Under the pieces are notes generated by a model. That model did no database searches and was not told where the DNA came from. It was given only the letters and a program-made list of their open reading frames with translations. Made by a program: the position numbers and the translations under genes. From the NCBI GenBank assembly GCA_963821025.1, contig CAWGCG010000004.1, positions 1 through 64,000 on the forward strand: a DNA stretch of 64,000 nucleotides, given 5' to 3'. This DNA is from WHSW01 sp963821025. Lineage in GTDB: Bacteria > Actinomycetota > Thermoleophilia > Solirubrobacterales > 70-9. Positions 1-13,883 of this stretch are shown one piece after another (within the stretch, counting starts at the first letter, position 1; every line of letters begins with the position of its first letter).

Positions 1-3952
<3,952 letters not shown>

Positions 3953-3963
3953 GTGGTGCCCCG

Positions 3964-7527
<3,564 letters not shown>

Positions 7528-7559
7528 CTGGGCGACTCCTCAGATGGTCGAAATGGTCA

Positions 7560-7581
7560 CGAGTCCCGCGCGAGGGACTCG
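7560..7581 (-). promoter_or_regulatory. rpoB leader hairpin
   Basis: A perfect 8-bp inverted repeat (7560-7567 against 7574-7581, loop of 6) lies 33 bases before the rpoB start, downstream of the putative rpoB promoter. It would form in the rpoBC leader RNA. There is no T-run after it, so it does not look like an intrinsic terminator; an effect on translation, processing or attenuation is possible but only inferred. Confidence 0.4.
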
Positions 7582-7616
7582 GGGCATAAAAAGGGCACAA
7601 TGGCGCGCGACGCACA

Positions 7617-7646
7617 AAGATACCACAGTAGCTGGGTGTACTTCAA
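7617..7646 (-). promoter_or_regulatory. putative rpoBC promoter
   Basis: On the minus strand TTGAAG (7646-7641) is followed by an 18-base spacer and TATCTT (7622-7617), a reasonable sigma-70 promoter in the rplL-rpoB gap. Predicted initiation is near 7610, giving a leader of about 80 bases. Overlapping its upstream edge is a 7-bp stem hairpin (7646-7652 with 7658-7664) that could also serve as an attenuator or processing site between rplL and rpoB. Confidence 0.45.
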
Positions 7647-7679
7647 GCGTGCGCCAGGCACGCTCGCCAGTGCCGATTG

Positions 7680-8069
7680 TTACTTCAGCTCGACCGAGCC
7701 ACCGGCCTCCTCGAGCTCGCCCTTGAGCTTATCGGCCTCCTCGCGGTCGATCCCCTCCTTGACCGGCTTCGGCGCCTCGTCGACGAGCGCCTTCGCGTCC
7801 TTGAGGCCGAGCCCGGTGGCCGCGCGCACGGCCTTGATCACCTGGATCTTCTTGTCGCCGGGGGCGGTCAGCACGACGTCGACCGTGCTCGACTCCTCCT
7901 CGGCTTCCTCGCCACCGGCTCCGCCGCCCGCGGCGGGCGCGGCCGCGGCGACCGCGGTCGCAGAGACGCCGAACTCCTCCTCGAGCGCCTTGATCCGCTC
8001 GGAGAGCTCGAGCACCGAGATGCCCTTGAGCTCCTCGATCCAGTCCTCGGTTGAAGTCTTGGTCGCCAT
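7680..8069 (-). CDS. rplL: 50S ribosomal protein L7/L12
   Basis: Stalk protein of the large ribosomal subunit that recruits translation factors. It has 129 residues, the normal length. An N-terminal dimerisation helix (WIEELKGISVLELSERIKAL) is followed by an alanine/glycine/glutamate hinge (about residues 38-60) and the globular C-terminal domain with the conserved KIQVIKAVRAATGLGLKDAK and LVDEAPKPVKEG stretches. The start overlaps the rplJ stop by one base (TGATG), giving the usual coupled rplJL pair needed for a multi-copy L12 stalk. After it comes a gap with a hairpin and a promoter-like sequence before rpoB. Confidence 0.98.
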   Translation of the reverse strand: MATKTSTEDWIEELKGISVLELSERIKALEEEFGVSATAVAAAAPAAGGGAGGEEAEEESSTVDVVLTAPGDKKIQVIKAVRAATGLGLKDAKALVDEAPKPVKEGIDREEADKLKGELEEAGGSVELK

Positions 8070-8680
8070 CAGTCCTCGCTTTCATCGTCCGACGACCCAT
8101 CGCCGTCGGGCTCTTCGTCTTCGTCGTCTGAAGCTTCGTCGCTGGTTGCTCGTTGCTCGCCGCTGAGCAGGCCCTGCTCGGCGATCTGCCCGAGGGCGAT
8201 CGCGAGGCCGGAGATCATCGAGCCGAGCCCGGTGACCAGCCCGGTTAGCGGGCTCGCGGTCAGCCCCACCAGCTGTCCGTGCATGACGTCGAGCCCGGGC
8301 AGGCGCGCGATCTCGGTGAAGCCCTCGGCGTCGAGCGGGGCGCCGTCCATGAGCCCGCCCTTGAACTCGAGCACGTGGTGCGCCCTGCTGAAGGTGGAGA
8401 TCGCCTTGGCGGCGACCACCGCGTCACCGTTGATGAGCGTGAGCGCGGTCGGGCCGACGAGCAGGTCGTCGACACCCTCGGTGCCGGCATCGGCGACGGC
8501 CCGCTTGGCGAGCCTGTTCTTGACCACCCTGAACACCGCGTCGGCCTCGGCCAGGCTGCGGCGCAGCTCGGCGGCCTGGGTGACGCTGATCCCGCGGTAG
8601 TCGACCGCGAACACCGAATCGGCCTGTTTCAGGCTCTCGGTGAGCTCGGCGACTGCGGCTGCCTTTTGTTCGGTGTCCAT
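8069..8680 (-). CDS. rplJ: 50S ribosomal protein L10
   Basis: Base of the ribosomal stalk; its C-terminal helix anchors L7/L12 dimers. It has 203 residues, about 25-30 longer than typical because of a highly acidic tail (DDEDEEPDGDGSSDDESED). The conserved N-terminal core includes VFAVDYRGISVTQAAELRR and FRVVKNRLAKRA. It is preceded by a leader of about 150 bases with the features of the L10 autoregulatory RNA and is followed by rplL with a one-base overlap. Unlike the common rplKAJL arrangement, it is separated from rplA by about 2.5 kb of unrelated genes. Confidence 0.97.
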   Translation of the reverse strand: MDTEQKAAAVAELTESLKQADSVFAVDYRGISVTQAAELRRSLAEADAVFRVVKNRLAKRAVADAGTEGVDDLLVGPTALTLINGDAVVAAKAISTFSRAHHVLEFKGGLMDGAPLDAEGFTEIARLPGLDVMHGQLVGLTASPLTGLVTGLGSMISGLAIALGQIAEQGLLSGEQRATSDEASDDEDEEPDGDGSSDDESED

Positions 8681-8699
8681 CGTCTAACCGTCTTGTCAC

Positions 8700-8830
8700 C
8701 GCCGCGAACCGGCAAGAAAAGAGCCTGCGCACAGGCAGGCTCGAAAGCGACGGGCTGACGATCCTCACCTGCGCCGGTCTTCCGGGCCGCCTCTCGCGGC
8801 CCCGCCGACGGTCTCGGGCGGGTATGGACG
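8700..8830 (-). ncRNA. L10 leader (ribosomal protein autoregulatory leader)
   Basis: The minus-strand RNA ahead of rplJ contains AAGACCGGCGCAGGTG (8781-8766), close to the conserved internal loop of the L10 leader family. It is followed by a GC-rich stem with an 8-bp perfect pairing (8721-8728 with 8735-8742) and then TTTTCTT, resembling the attenuator hairpin of that family. Established role in other bacteria: L10(L12)4 binds the leader and represses rplJL. Exact ends are approximate and were judged by eye. Confidence 0.65.
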
Positions 8831-8881
8831 GGCGATGCTAGCAAGTGGGCGAGCGAGCGCCGGCATAGCTAGATTCGCCGG

Positions 8882-9784
8882 ATCGCCGGGCGCGCCGACC
8901 TCGACTTCACCTACTCGCTGATCGACCGGATCTTCCGGCTCAGCCTCGGCGAGCTTGCCGATTTCAGCGGTGCCAAGTACGACGGCGACTTCTCGCTCAC
9001 GCTCGAGCAGGCGCAGCGGCGCAAGCACGATTTCGTCGCCGAGCAGATCGGGATCGGCCCCGGCCGCCGCGTGCTCGATCTCGGCTGCGGCTGGGGTCCG
9101 CTGCTCGCCTTCGTTCGCGAGCGCGGCGGCGACGGGGTCGGGGTGACCCTGTCGAGCGCCCAGGTGGAGTCCTGCCGACGCCACGGCCTCGACGTCCACC
9201 TCGCCGATGCGCGCACGGTCGGGCCCGAGGACGTCGGCCGCTTCGACGCCGTCGCCAGCCTCGGCGCCTTCGAGCACTTCTGCTCGTTCGAGGACTTCGA
9301 GGCCGGCCGCCAGGACGCGATCTACGCCGAGCTGTTCGAGCACATCGCCGAGCTCCTGCCTCCCGAGGGGCGTCTCTACCTGCAGACGATGGTCTTCGGG
9401 CGCAACATGATCGAGCCCAAGCGGGCCAGCGTCGATGCCCCGCGCGACTCCGACGAGTGGTACCTGGCGCTGATGATGCACCAGTTCCCCGGCTCGTTCC
9501 TGCCCTTCGGCGAGCAGCAGATCAGGCGCGCCGCCGCGCCGCGGTTTCGGCTGCTCTCGAGCGAGAGCGGCCGCCTCGACTACATCGAGACGATCCGCCA
9601 ATGGCGCAAGCGCTTCGCCGAGCCGAGCCTGCGAAAGACGCTGCTCAAGGCGCGCCTGGTGCCCCGCTGGCTGACCAGCGCGGAGTTCCGCCTCGCCTTC
9701 ACCTCCGGAGTGAGCGCCAACAGCGTCTGCTTCGAGCGCGAGCTGCTCGACCACCACCGGATGGTGTTCGAGCGCAGCGGCTGA
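8882..9784 (+). CDS. SAM-dependent methyltransferase, cyclopropane-synthase-like; 5' end unresolved
   Basis: Class I methyltransferase of the mycolic-acid/cyclopropane synthase type. The SAM-binding glycine loop RVLDLGCGWGP starts near 9068, followed by GVTLSSAQVESC, ADARTVGPEDVG and FDAVASLGAFEHF, all typical of the family that methylates unsaturated lipid chains. The substrate is unknown. The coding frame is clearly real back to 8882 (protein-like IAGRADLDFTYSLIDRIFRL), but between the in-frame stop at 8870 and GTG 9071 there is no ATG, GTG or TTG; GTG 9071 would remove essential N-terminal sequence. Options are an ATT/ATC start just after a TAGATT -10-like hexamer (8870-8875), or ATG 8835 in another frame with one base missing near 8880-8890. 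The gene is divergent from rplJ and lies in an insert between rplJ and rplA. Confidence 0.75.
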   Translation: MAGRADLDFTYSLIDRIFRLSLGELADFSGAKYDGDFSLTLEQAQRRKHDFVAEQIGIGPGRRVLDLGCGWGPLLAFVRERGGDGVGVTLSSAQVESCRRHGLDVHLADARTVGPEDVGRFDAVASLGAFEHFCSFEDFEAGRQDAIYAELFEHIAELLPPEGRLYLQTMVFGRNMIEPKRASVDAPRDSDEWYLALMMHQFPGSFLPFGEQQIRRAAAPRFRLLSSESGRLDYIETIRQWRKRFAEPSLRKTLLKARLVPRWLTSAEFRLAFTSGVSANSVCFERELLDHHRMVFERSG

Positions 9785-9864
9785 GGCCGAGACCTCGCGG
9801 GCCGGCCCGGTTTGAAGCGACATGAGGATCGCCGCCCGCCCTCGGCGGCGAGTTTCGCGGGCGC

Positions 9865-10182
9865 TCAGGCGAGGTGCCGGCGCAGGCGCGCGAGGCGCTC
9901 GTCCCACTCGCCGCCGACCGCGGCCATCCACGACATCGCCTCCGACATCGGCGCCGGGGTCAATCGGTAGAGGACCTCGCGGCCGTCGCGACGCTCGGCG
10001 ACGAGCCCGGCCCCGGCCAGGTTGTCGAGGTGCTTGTGGACCGCCTGGCGACTCACCGGAAGGCGCCGTGCGAGCTGGCTGGCGCTGGCTTCGCCGCGCT
10101 CGCCGATGAGCTCGATGACTGCTCGGCGGGTCGGGTCCGAAAGCGCGGCGAAGACGCCGTCCGCCGGCGTCGGCGCCGCCAT
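9865..10182 (-). CDS. ArsR-family transcriptional regulator
   Basis: A 105-residue winged-helix repressor. It starts MAAPTPADGVFAALSDPTRR, the signature opening of the ArsR subgroup paired with SRPBCC proteins. The recognition helix region is ASQLARRLPVSRQAVHKHLD (about residues 37-56), followed by the wing RRDGREVLYRLTP. There are no metal-binding cysteine pairs, so metal sensing is unlikely. Its start overlaps the stop of the upstream SRPBCC gene by one base (TGATG), making a two-gene operon. Twin 16-bp palindromes in the promoter shared with clpP are its likely operators. Confidence 0.9.
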   Translation of the reverse strand: MAAPTPADGVFAALSDPTRRAVIELIGERGEASASQLARRLPVSRQAVHKHLDNLAGAGLVAERRDGREVLYRLTPAPMSEAMSWMAAVGGEWDERLARLRRHLA

Positions 10183-10541
10183 CAGCCCACCGCTGAGAGC
10201 TCCGGCGTGCGGGCGCCCGTGGTCCCGAGCACCGAGAGCGGGCGTGACTCGACCACGCGGACCCGGGTGCCGTCGACCTCGGGCTCGAGCTCGATCTCGA
10301 CCCGGCTCGACTCGGCCTCGCCGGTGCTCCACCAGAAGACGAAGCGCCGCGGCTCGCTGATCTCCTCGACGAAGCCGTTGCGCTGCTCGTCGTCGACCGT
10401 GACGGTGAGTTCGCCGCCCGGCTCGAGCTCGAGCTCGACGTCGGTCGCCAGCCACTCGGCCAGGCGCTCGGGGTCGGTGATCGCCTCCCAGGTCTCCTCC
10501 GGAGTTGTCGGGACGAGGATCTCGCTTTCGGCTCGGTCCAT
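10182..10541 (-). CDS. SRPBCC (AHSA1-like) domain protein
   Basis: A 119-residue START/Bet v 1-like fold protein. The N-terminus ESEILVPTTPEETWEAITDP and the FVFWWSTGE segment are characteristic of the AHSA1/SRPBCC family, which binds hydrophobic ligands or acts as an Hsp90-activator-like domain. In many bacteria it is encoded together with an ArsR regulator, as here, where it is the first gene of the pair. A ligand-responsive role for the pair is inferred; the ligand is unknown. A TAGTGT hexamer 7 bases before the ATG (10549-10554) suggests a leaderless transcript, with operator 1 immediately upstream. Confidence 0.85.
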   Translation of the reverse strand: MDRAESEILVPTTPEETWEAITDPERLAEWLATDVELELEPGGELTVTVDDEQRNGFVEEISEPRRFVFWWSTGEAESSRVEIELEPEVDGTRVRVVESRPLSVLGTTGARTPELSAVG

Positions 10542-10548
10542 GGGCGAG

Positions 10549-10554
10549 ACACTA
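10549..10554 (-). promoter_or_regulatory. -10 element of the SRPBCC-arsR operon (leaderless)
   Basis: TAGTGT on the minus strand, separated from the SRPBCC ATG by 7 bases, which places transcription start at or next to the start codon. Palindrome 10557-10572 sits just upstream, over the spacer and -35 region. Confidence 0.5.
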
Positions 10555-10556
10555 GC

Positions 10557-10572
10557 GCAACCGCTGGGTTGC
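10557..10572. promoter_or_regulatory. putative ArsR operator 1
   Basis: Perfect palindrome GCAACC-N4-GGTTGC between the divergent SRPBCC-arsR operon and clpP. Identical arms and spacer length recur at 10584-10599, 27 bp away centre to centre. The match between the two copies and their position at both promoters make them likely binding sites for the adjacent ArsR protein. Confidence 0.65.
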
Positions 10573-10583
10573 TATAGATACAC

Positions 10584-10599
10584 GCAACCAGGAGGTTGC
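10584..10599. promoter_or_regulatory. putative ArsR operator 2
   Basis: Second perfect GCAACC-N4-GGTTGC palindrome. It covers the predicted clpP transcription start and part of its GGAGG ribosome-binding site. The TATAGAT -10-like element (10573-10579) lies between the two palindromes, so occupancy should block clpP transcription. Confidence 0.65.
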
Positions 10600-10602
10600 A
10601 CA

Positions 10603-11235
10603 ATGACACCACTGATTCCGATGGTGATCGAGCAAACGGCGCGTGGCGAGCGCTCCTACGACATCTACTCGCGGCTGCTGGGCGAGCGGATCATCTTCTT
10701 GGGCCAGCCGATCGACGACGACATCGCCAACCTGCTCGTCGCCCAGCTCATGCATCTCGAGTCCGACGATCCCGATAAGGACATCGCGATCTACATCAAC
10801 TCCCCCGGCGGCTCGTTGAGCGCGGCGCTGGCGATCTACGACGCGATGCGCTTCATCGGCCCCGACGTGCAGACGATCTGCTTCGGGATCGCGATGTCGG
10901 GCGGCTCGCTGATCCTCGCCGGCGGCGCGGACGGCAAGCGGATGGCGCTGCCGAACGCCCGCATCCTCATTCACCAACCGAGCTCGGGCTTTCAAGGCCA
11001 GACCTCGGACATAGAGATCCACGCGCGTGAGGTGCTCGAGCTTCGCCGCCGCACCGAGGAGATATACGCCCTGCACACCGGCCAGACCGCGGATCAGCTG
11101 CACGCCGACATGGAGCGCGATCGCTTCTTCAGTGCCGCCGAGGCGGTCGACTACGGCCTCGTCGACCGGGTGGTCACCGAGCGCCAGTTGCCGAGGCGGA
11201 CGAGCGCCGGGTTCGCGGCCGCGGCGGCGAGCTAG
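10603..11235 (+). CDS. clpP: ATP-dependent Clp protease proteolytic subunit (extra paralogue)
   Basis: Serine peptidase subunit that forms the tetradecameric chamber used with Clp ATPases. It has 210 residues. The catalytic triad aligns without gaps to E. coli ClpP as Ser99, His124 (in LIHQPSSG) and Asp173. The oxyanion-region motif NSPGGS is at 66-71. The nucleophile context is GIAMSGG rather than the common GQAASMG, so it may belong to a divergent ClpP paralogue. Start ATG 10603 has GGAGG 7 bases upstream. No Clp ATPase or tig gene is adjacent, so a second, housekeeping clpP probably exists elsewhere. It is divergent from the SRPBCC-arsR operon and shares the two palindromic operators. Its stop overlaps the convergent rplA stop by 4 bases. 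Confidence 0.93.
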   Translation: MTPLIPMVIEQTARGERSYDIYSRLLGERIIFLGQPIDDDIANLLVAQLMHLESDDPDKDIAIYINSPGGSLSAALAIYDAMRFIGPDVQTICFGIAMSGGSLILAGGADGKRMALPNARILIHQPSSGFQGQTSDIEIHAREVLELRRRTEEIYALHTGQTADQLHADMERDRFFSAAEAVDYGLVDRVVTERQLPRRTSAGFAAAAAS

Positions 11236-12005
11236 GCGGTCGCGGGTTCGGGCTCGGCGGTCGAGGCCTCGGCGCCGGCGCCGTTGGCGCCCTCGAGGAT
11301 CTCCGACTCCCGAGTGCGGCTGGCGTCGACTCGGACCCCGGGCCCCATCGAGGTCGCCAGGGTGATCGAGAGCAGGTAGCGGCCCTTGGCGGCGGCCGGC
11401 TTCGCCCGCACGATCTCGTCGATGATCGCGGCGTAGTTCTCGAGCAGCTGGCGCTCGGAGAAGCTCGCCTTGCCGATAGTCAGGTGGATGATGCCGCTGC
11501 GATCGGTGCGGTATTCGACCTTGCCCGACTTCGACTCCTCGACTGCCTTGGCGACGTCGTCGGTGACCGTGCCGACCTTCGGATTCGGCATCTTGCCCTG
11601 CGGCCCGAGCACCCTGCCGAGCTTCGAGACCACCGGTCCCATCACCGCCGGGGTCGCGATCGCGACGTCGAAGTCGGTCCAGCCCTCGGCGACTCGGTCG
11701 GCAAGGTCCTGGGCACCAACGAAATCGGCGCCGGCCTCCTGGGCTGCCCGGGCGGCGTCGCCCTCGGCGAAGACCGCGACGGTGATCGACTTACCGAGCC
11801 CGTTGGGGAGCGCCAGGGTTCCGCGAAGCTGCTCCTCGGCGTGGCGGACGTTGACACCGAGCCGCAGATGGACCTCGACCGACTCGTCGAACTTGGTCGA
11901 GGCGGATAGCTTGACCAGCCCGACGGCCTCGGCCGGCGGGTAGGCCTGGGTGCGATCGATCCGGTCGATCGCCTCGCGATAGCGCTTGCCGCGGCGGCGA
12001 GCCAT
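11232..12005 (-). CDS. rplA: 50S ribosomal protein L1
   Basis: Binds 23S rRNA helices H76-H78 at the L1 stalk and is the autogenous regulator of rplKA in many bacteria. It has 257 residues, with the usual core of about 230 plus an alanine/glutamate-rich tail of about 25. Conserved blocks include KFDESVEVHLRLGVNVRHAE, LPNGLGKSITVAVFAEG and the MGPVVSKLGRVLGPQGKMPN signature. It starts one base after the rplK stop. The 3' end meets clpP tail to tail. Confidence 0.98.
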   Translation of the reverse strand: MARRRGKRYREAIDRIDRTQAYPPAEAVGLVKLSASTKFDESVEVHLRLGVNVRHAEEQLRGTLALPNGLGKSITVAVFAEGDAARAAQEAGADFVGAQDLADRVAEGWTDFDVAIATPAVMGPVVSKLGRVLGPQGKMPNPKVGTVTDDVAKAVEESKSGKVEYRTDRSGIIHLTIGKASFSERQLLENYAAIIDEIVRAKPAAAKGRYLLSITLATSMGPGVRVDASRTRESEILEGANGAGAEASTAEPEPATA

Positions 12006-12006
12006 C

Positions 12007-12441
12007 TCAGGCGTCGACCCCCTCGACCGTGACCCCCATCGAGCGCGCCGTCCCGGCGATGATCTTCGAGGCCGCGTCGAGGTCGTTGGCGTTCAGATCC
12101 GGCATCTTGCGCTCGGCGATCGCACGGCATTGAGCCGCGGTCAACATGCCGACCTTCTCGCGGTTGGGCTCGCCCGACCCCTTCTCGATCCCGAGCGCCT
12201 CGCGGATCAGCACGGCGGCGGGCGGGGTCTTGGTGATGAAGTCGAACGACCGATCCTCATAGACCGTGATCTCGACCGGGATGATCGTGCCGGTGTCGGC
12301 CTGGGTCCGGGAGTTGAAGGCCTTGCAGAACTCCATGATGTTGACCCCGTGCTGGCCGAGAGCGGGGCCGACCGGTGGAGCCGGGTTGGCGGCCCCCGCG
12401 GGGATCTGCAGCTTGATCATCGTCAGCACCTTCTTGGCCAT
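12007..12441 (-). CDS. rplK: 50S ribosomal protein L11
   Basis: GTPase-centre ribosomal protein that binds 23S rRNA H43/H44. It has 144 residues, the normal length. N-terminal KLQIPAGAANPAPPVGPALG and C-terminal IAGTARSMGVTVEG are diagnostic; the conserved N-terminal proline-rich segment is the thiostrepton-binding face. It is followed by rplA after a single base. It is separated from the upstream phosphodiesterase gene by a 114-base leader with alternative hairpins (12502-12548). Confidence 0.98.
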   Translation of the reverse strand: MAKKVLTMIKLQIPAGAANPAPPVGPALGQHGVNIMEFCKAFNSRTQADTGTIIPVEITVYEDRSFDFITKTPPAAVLIREALGIEKGSGEPNREKVGMLTAAQCRAIAERKMPDLNANDLDAASKIIAGTARSMGVTVEGVDA

Positions 12442-12501
12442 GGCGGCGGTCGAGGATACAGGGATGGTCCGGAACCGCTCGAGGCGCCGCCCCCTCGCGC
12501 T

Positions 12502-12548
12502 GGGGCGAGTTCATGTCGCATAGCGACCATTTCTCGCCCCGGCGAGAA
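12502..12548 (-). promoter_or_regulatory. rplK leader with mutually exclusive hairpins
   Basis: CTCGCCCC (12533-12540) can pair with GGGGCGAG (12502-12509), enclosing a small GTCGC-ATA-GCGAC stem (12515-12527). Its overlapping TTCTCGCC (12531-12538) can instead pair with GGCGAGAA (12541-12548). The two pairings exclude each other. It lies 60-100 bases ahead of rplK, where L1-operon autoregulatory leaders are found; a switch or an intergenic terminator after the phosphodiesterase gene are the two readings. Confidence 0.4.
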
Positions 12549-12555
12549 GTACGCG

Positions 12556-13326
12556 CTAGACGCCCGCGATCGGCTCGATGTGGGAGACGACGCCGCCGTC
12601 GACCTGGGCGTGGACGGCGAAGGCCGGGGGCTCGCGGAGCAGCGCGATCTCGCTCATCCCGATCTCGAGCGGCGCCTGCAGCCAGGTGCTCGGACAGACG
12701 ACGACGCCGCAGCCGGCAAGGGTGCCGAAGAAGGCACGGTGAACGTGTCCGCAGATCACCCGGAGGACCTGGGGGTTGGTGGCGAGCAGGTCTCCGAACG
12801 CGATCCGGTCGGCGTCGGGGATGCCGATCTCGTCGAAGGCGGGAAACGAGGTCAGCAGTGGCGGGTGGTGCATTGCGATCAGGGTCGGCTGCTGCGGAGC
12901 GGCCGCGAGCTCTGCCGCCAGCCAGGCGCGCCGCTCGGCGCCGAAGCTGCCGCCTTCCTGCCCCGGAATCGTGGTGTCGCAGACCACCAGACGCAGCCCG
13001 CCGAGTTGGGCCGAGTAGCGGAACGGCGTCCCGGCGGCCCCGGTGGGCCCGTCGGGGAGGGCGAAGTACTCGCGCAGCGCGTCGCGGTCGTCGTGGTTGC
13101 CGGCGATCACGTAGACCGGCATCGCCAGGGGCGCCAGCAGCTCGCGCACGCGCTCGTACTCGCGCGCCCCGGGGTCGACGACGAGGTCGCCGGTGACGAT
13201 CGCCGCGTCGGGAGCCGGCGAGAGCGACGCCGCAGCGCGCACGGCGTTGGCGAGGGCTCGCGCCGACTCGCGGTCACCGCGCCCGACGTCGACGTGGGGA
13301 TCGCTGAGCTGCGCGAGCGTGGTCAG
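12556..13326 (-). CDS. metallophosphoesterase, cyclic-nucleotide phosphodiesterase-like, probable CTG start
   Basis: Calcineurin-like phosphoesterase of the CpdA/Icc type, which hydrolyses 3',5'-cyclic nucleotides in characterised members. Metal-binding motifs in order: SDPHVD (D-x-H), GDLV, GNHDD, MHHPP, and CGHVHRAFFG. The frame has no ATG, GTG or TTG until GTG 13242, which would delete the indispensable D-x-H motif. Reading upstream gives TTLAQLSDPHVDVG, preceded by CTG at 13324-13326, which overlaps the nusG stop as CTGA. I therefore take CTG as start (256 residues). Placement between nusG and rplK ties it to the transcription/translation operon; actual substrate is not known. Confidence 0.82.
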   Translation of the reverse strand: MTTLAQLSDPHVDVGRGDRESARALANAVRAAASLSPAPDAAIVTGDLVVDPGAREYERVRELLAPLAMPVYVIAGNHDDRDALREYFALPDGPTGAAGTPFRYSAQLGGLRLVVCDTTIPGQEGGSFGAERRAWLAAELAAAPQQPTLIAMHHPPLLTSFPAFDEIGIPDADRIAFGDLLATNPQVLRVICGHVHRAFFGTLAGCGVVVCPSTWLQAPLEIGMSEIALLREPPAFAVHAQVDGGVVSHIEPIAGV

Positions 13327-13844
13327 ATCTTCTTCACCTGGTCGTAGCCGACCTCGACCGGAGTCTCGCGGCCGAAGATCGAGACCAGGATCTTGAGGCG
13401 CTGGGCGTCCTCGTTGATCTCGGCGATCTCGCCCGAGAAGTCGGACATCGGCCCGGAGATCACCTTCACCGACTCACCGATCTCGAACTGCGCGTGGGCG
13501 CGCGGGCGCTCGGCCGTCTCGCGGTGCATGAGCCGGTCGACCTCGGGCTGGGAGAGCGGGATCGGCTTGTTGCGCGAGCCGACGAACCCGGTGACGCCGG
13601 GGGTGTTCTTGACCAGCCCCCAAGCGTCGTCGGTCATCTCCATGTTGACGAGAACGTAGCCGGGCATCGTTCGCTTCTCGACCTGCACGCGCTGGCCGTC
13701 CTTGAGCTCGGAAACCTGCTCGGTGGGGACGACGACCTGGCGCACGTGCTGGCGCGCGGCCATCGTCTCGACGCGGTGCTCGAGATTGGCCTTGACCTTG
13801 TTCTCGTGTCCGGAATATGTGTTGATGACGTACCAGCGGAACAT
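13323..13844 (-). CDS. nusG: transcription termination/antitermination factor NusG
   Basis: Binds the RNA polymerase clamp and links it to Rho or the ribosome. It has 173 residues. The NGN domain starts RWYVINTYSGHENKVKANLE and contains KRTMPGYVLVNMEM and NTPGVTGFVG. The KOW domain includes GESVKVISGPMSDFSGEIAE. There is no actinobacterial N-terminal extension, unlike Streptomyces NusG. It lies 39 bases after secE, and its stop is shared with the start of the phosphodiesterase gene. Confidence 0.98.
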   Translation of the reverse strand: MFRWYVINTYSGHENKVKANLEHRVETMAARQHVRQVVVPTEQVSELKDGQRVQVEKRTMPGYVLVNMEMTDDAWGLVKNTPGVTGFVGSRNKPIPLSQPEVDRLMHRETAERPRAHAQFEIGESVKVISGPMSDFSGEIAEINEDAQRLKILVSIFGRETPVEVGYDQVKKI

Positions 13845-13883
13845 TTCTTGGGAGAGCCTTCTAGGTGTCGGGGACCGGGCGCG

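Noticed and set aside
7646..7664. 7-bp stem hairpin between rplL and rpoB as an intrinsic terminator
   Set aside because: No T-run follows on either strand and it overlaps the rpoB promoter candidate; a processing or attenuation role remains open.
8765..10612. 615-codon minus-strand open frame
   Set aside because: It crosses the L10 leader, the methyltransferase, and the ArsR/SRPBCC genes in the wrong frame; Arg/Ala/Pro-rich translation without any family pattern.
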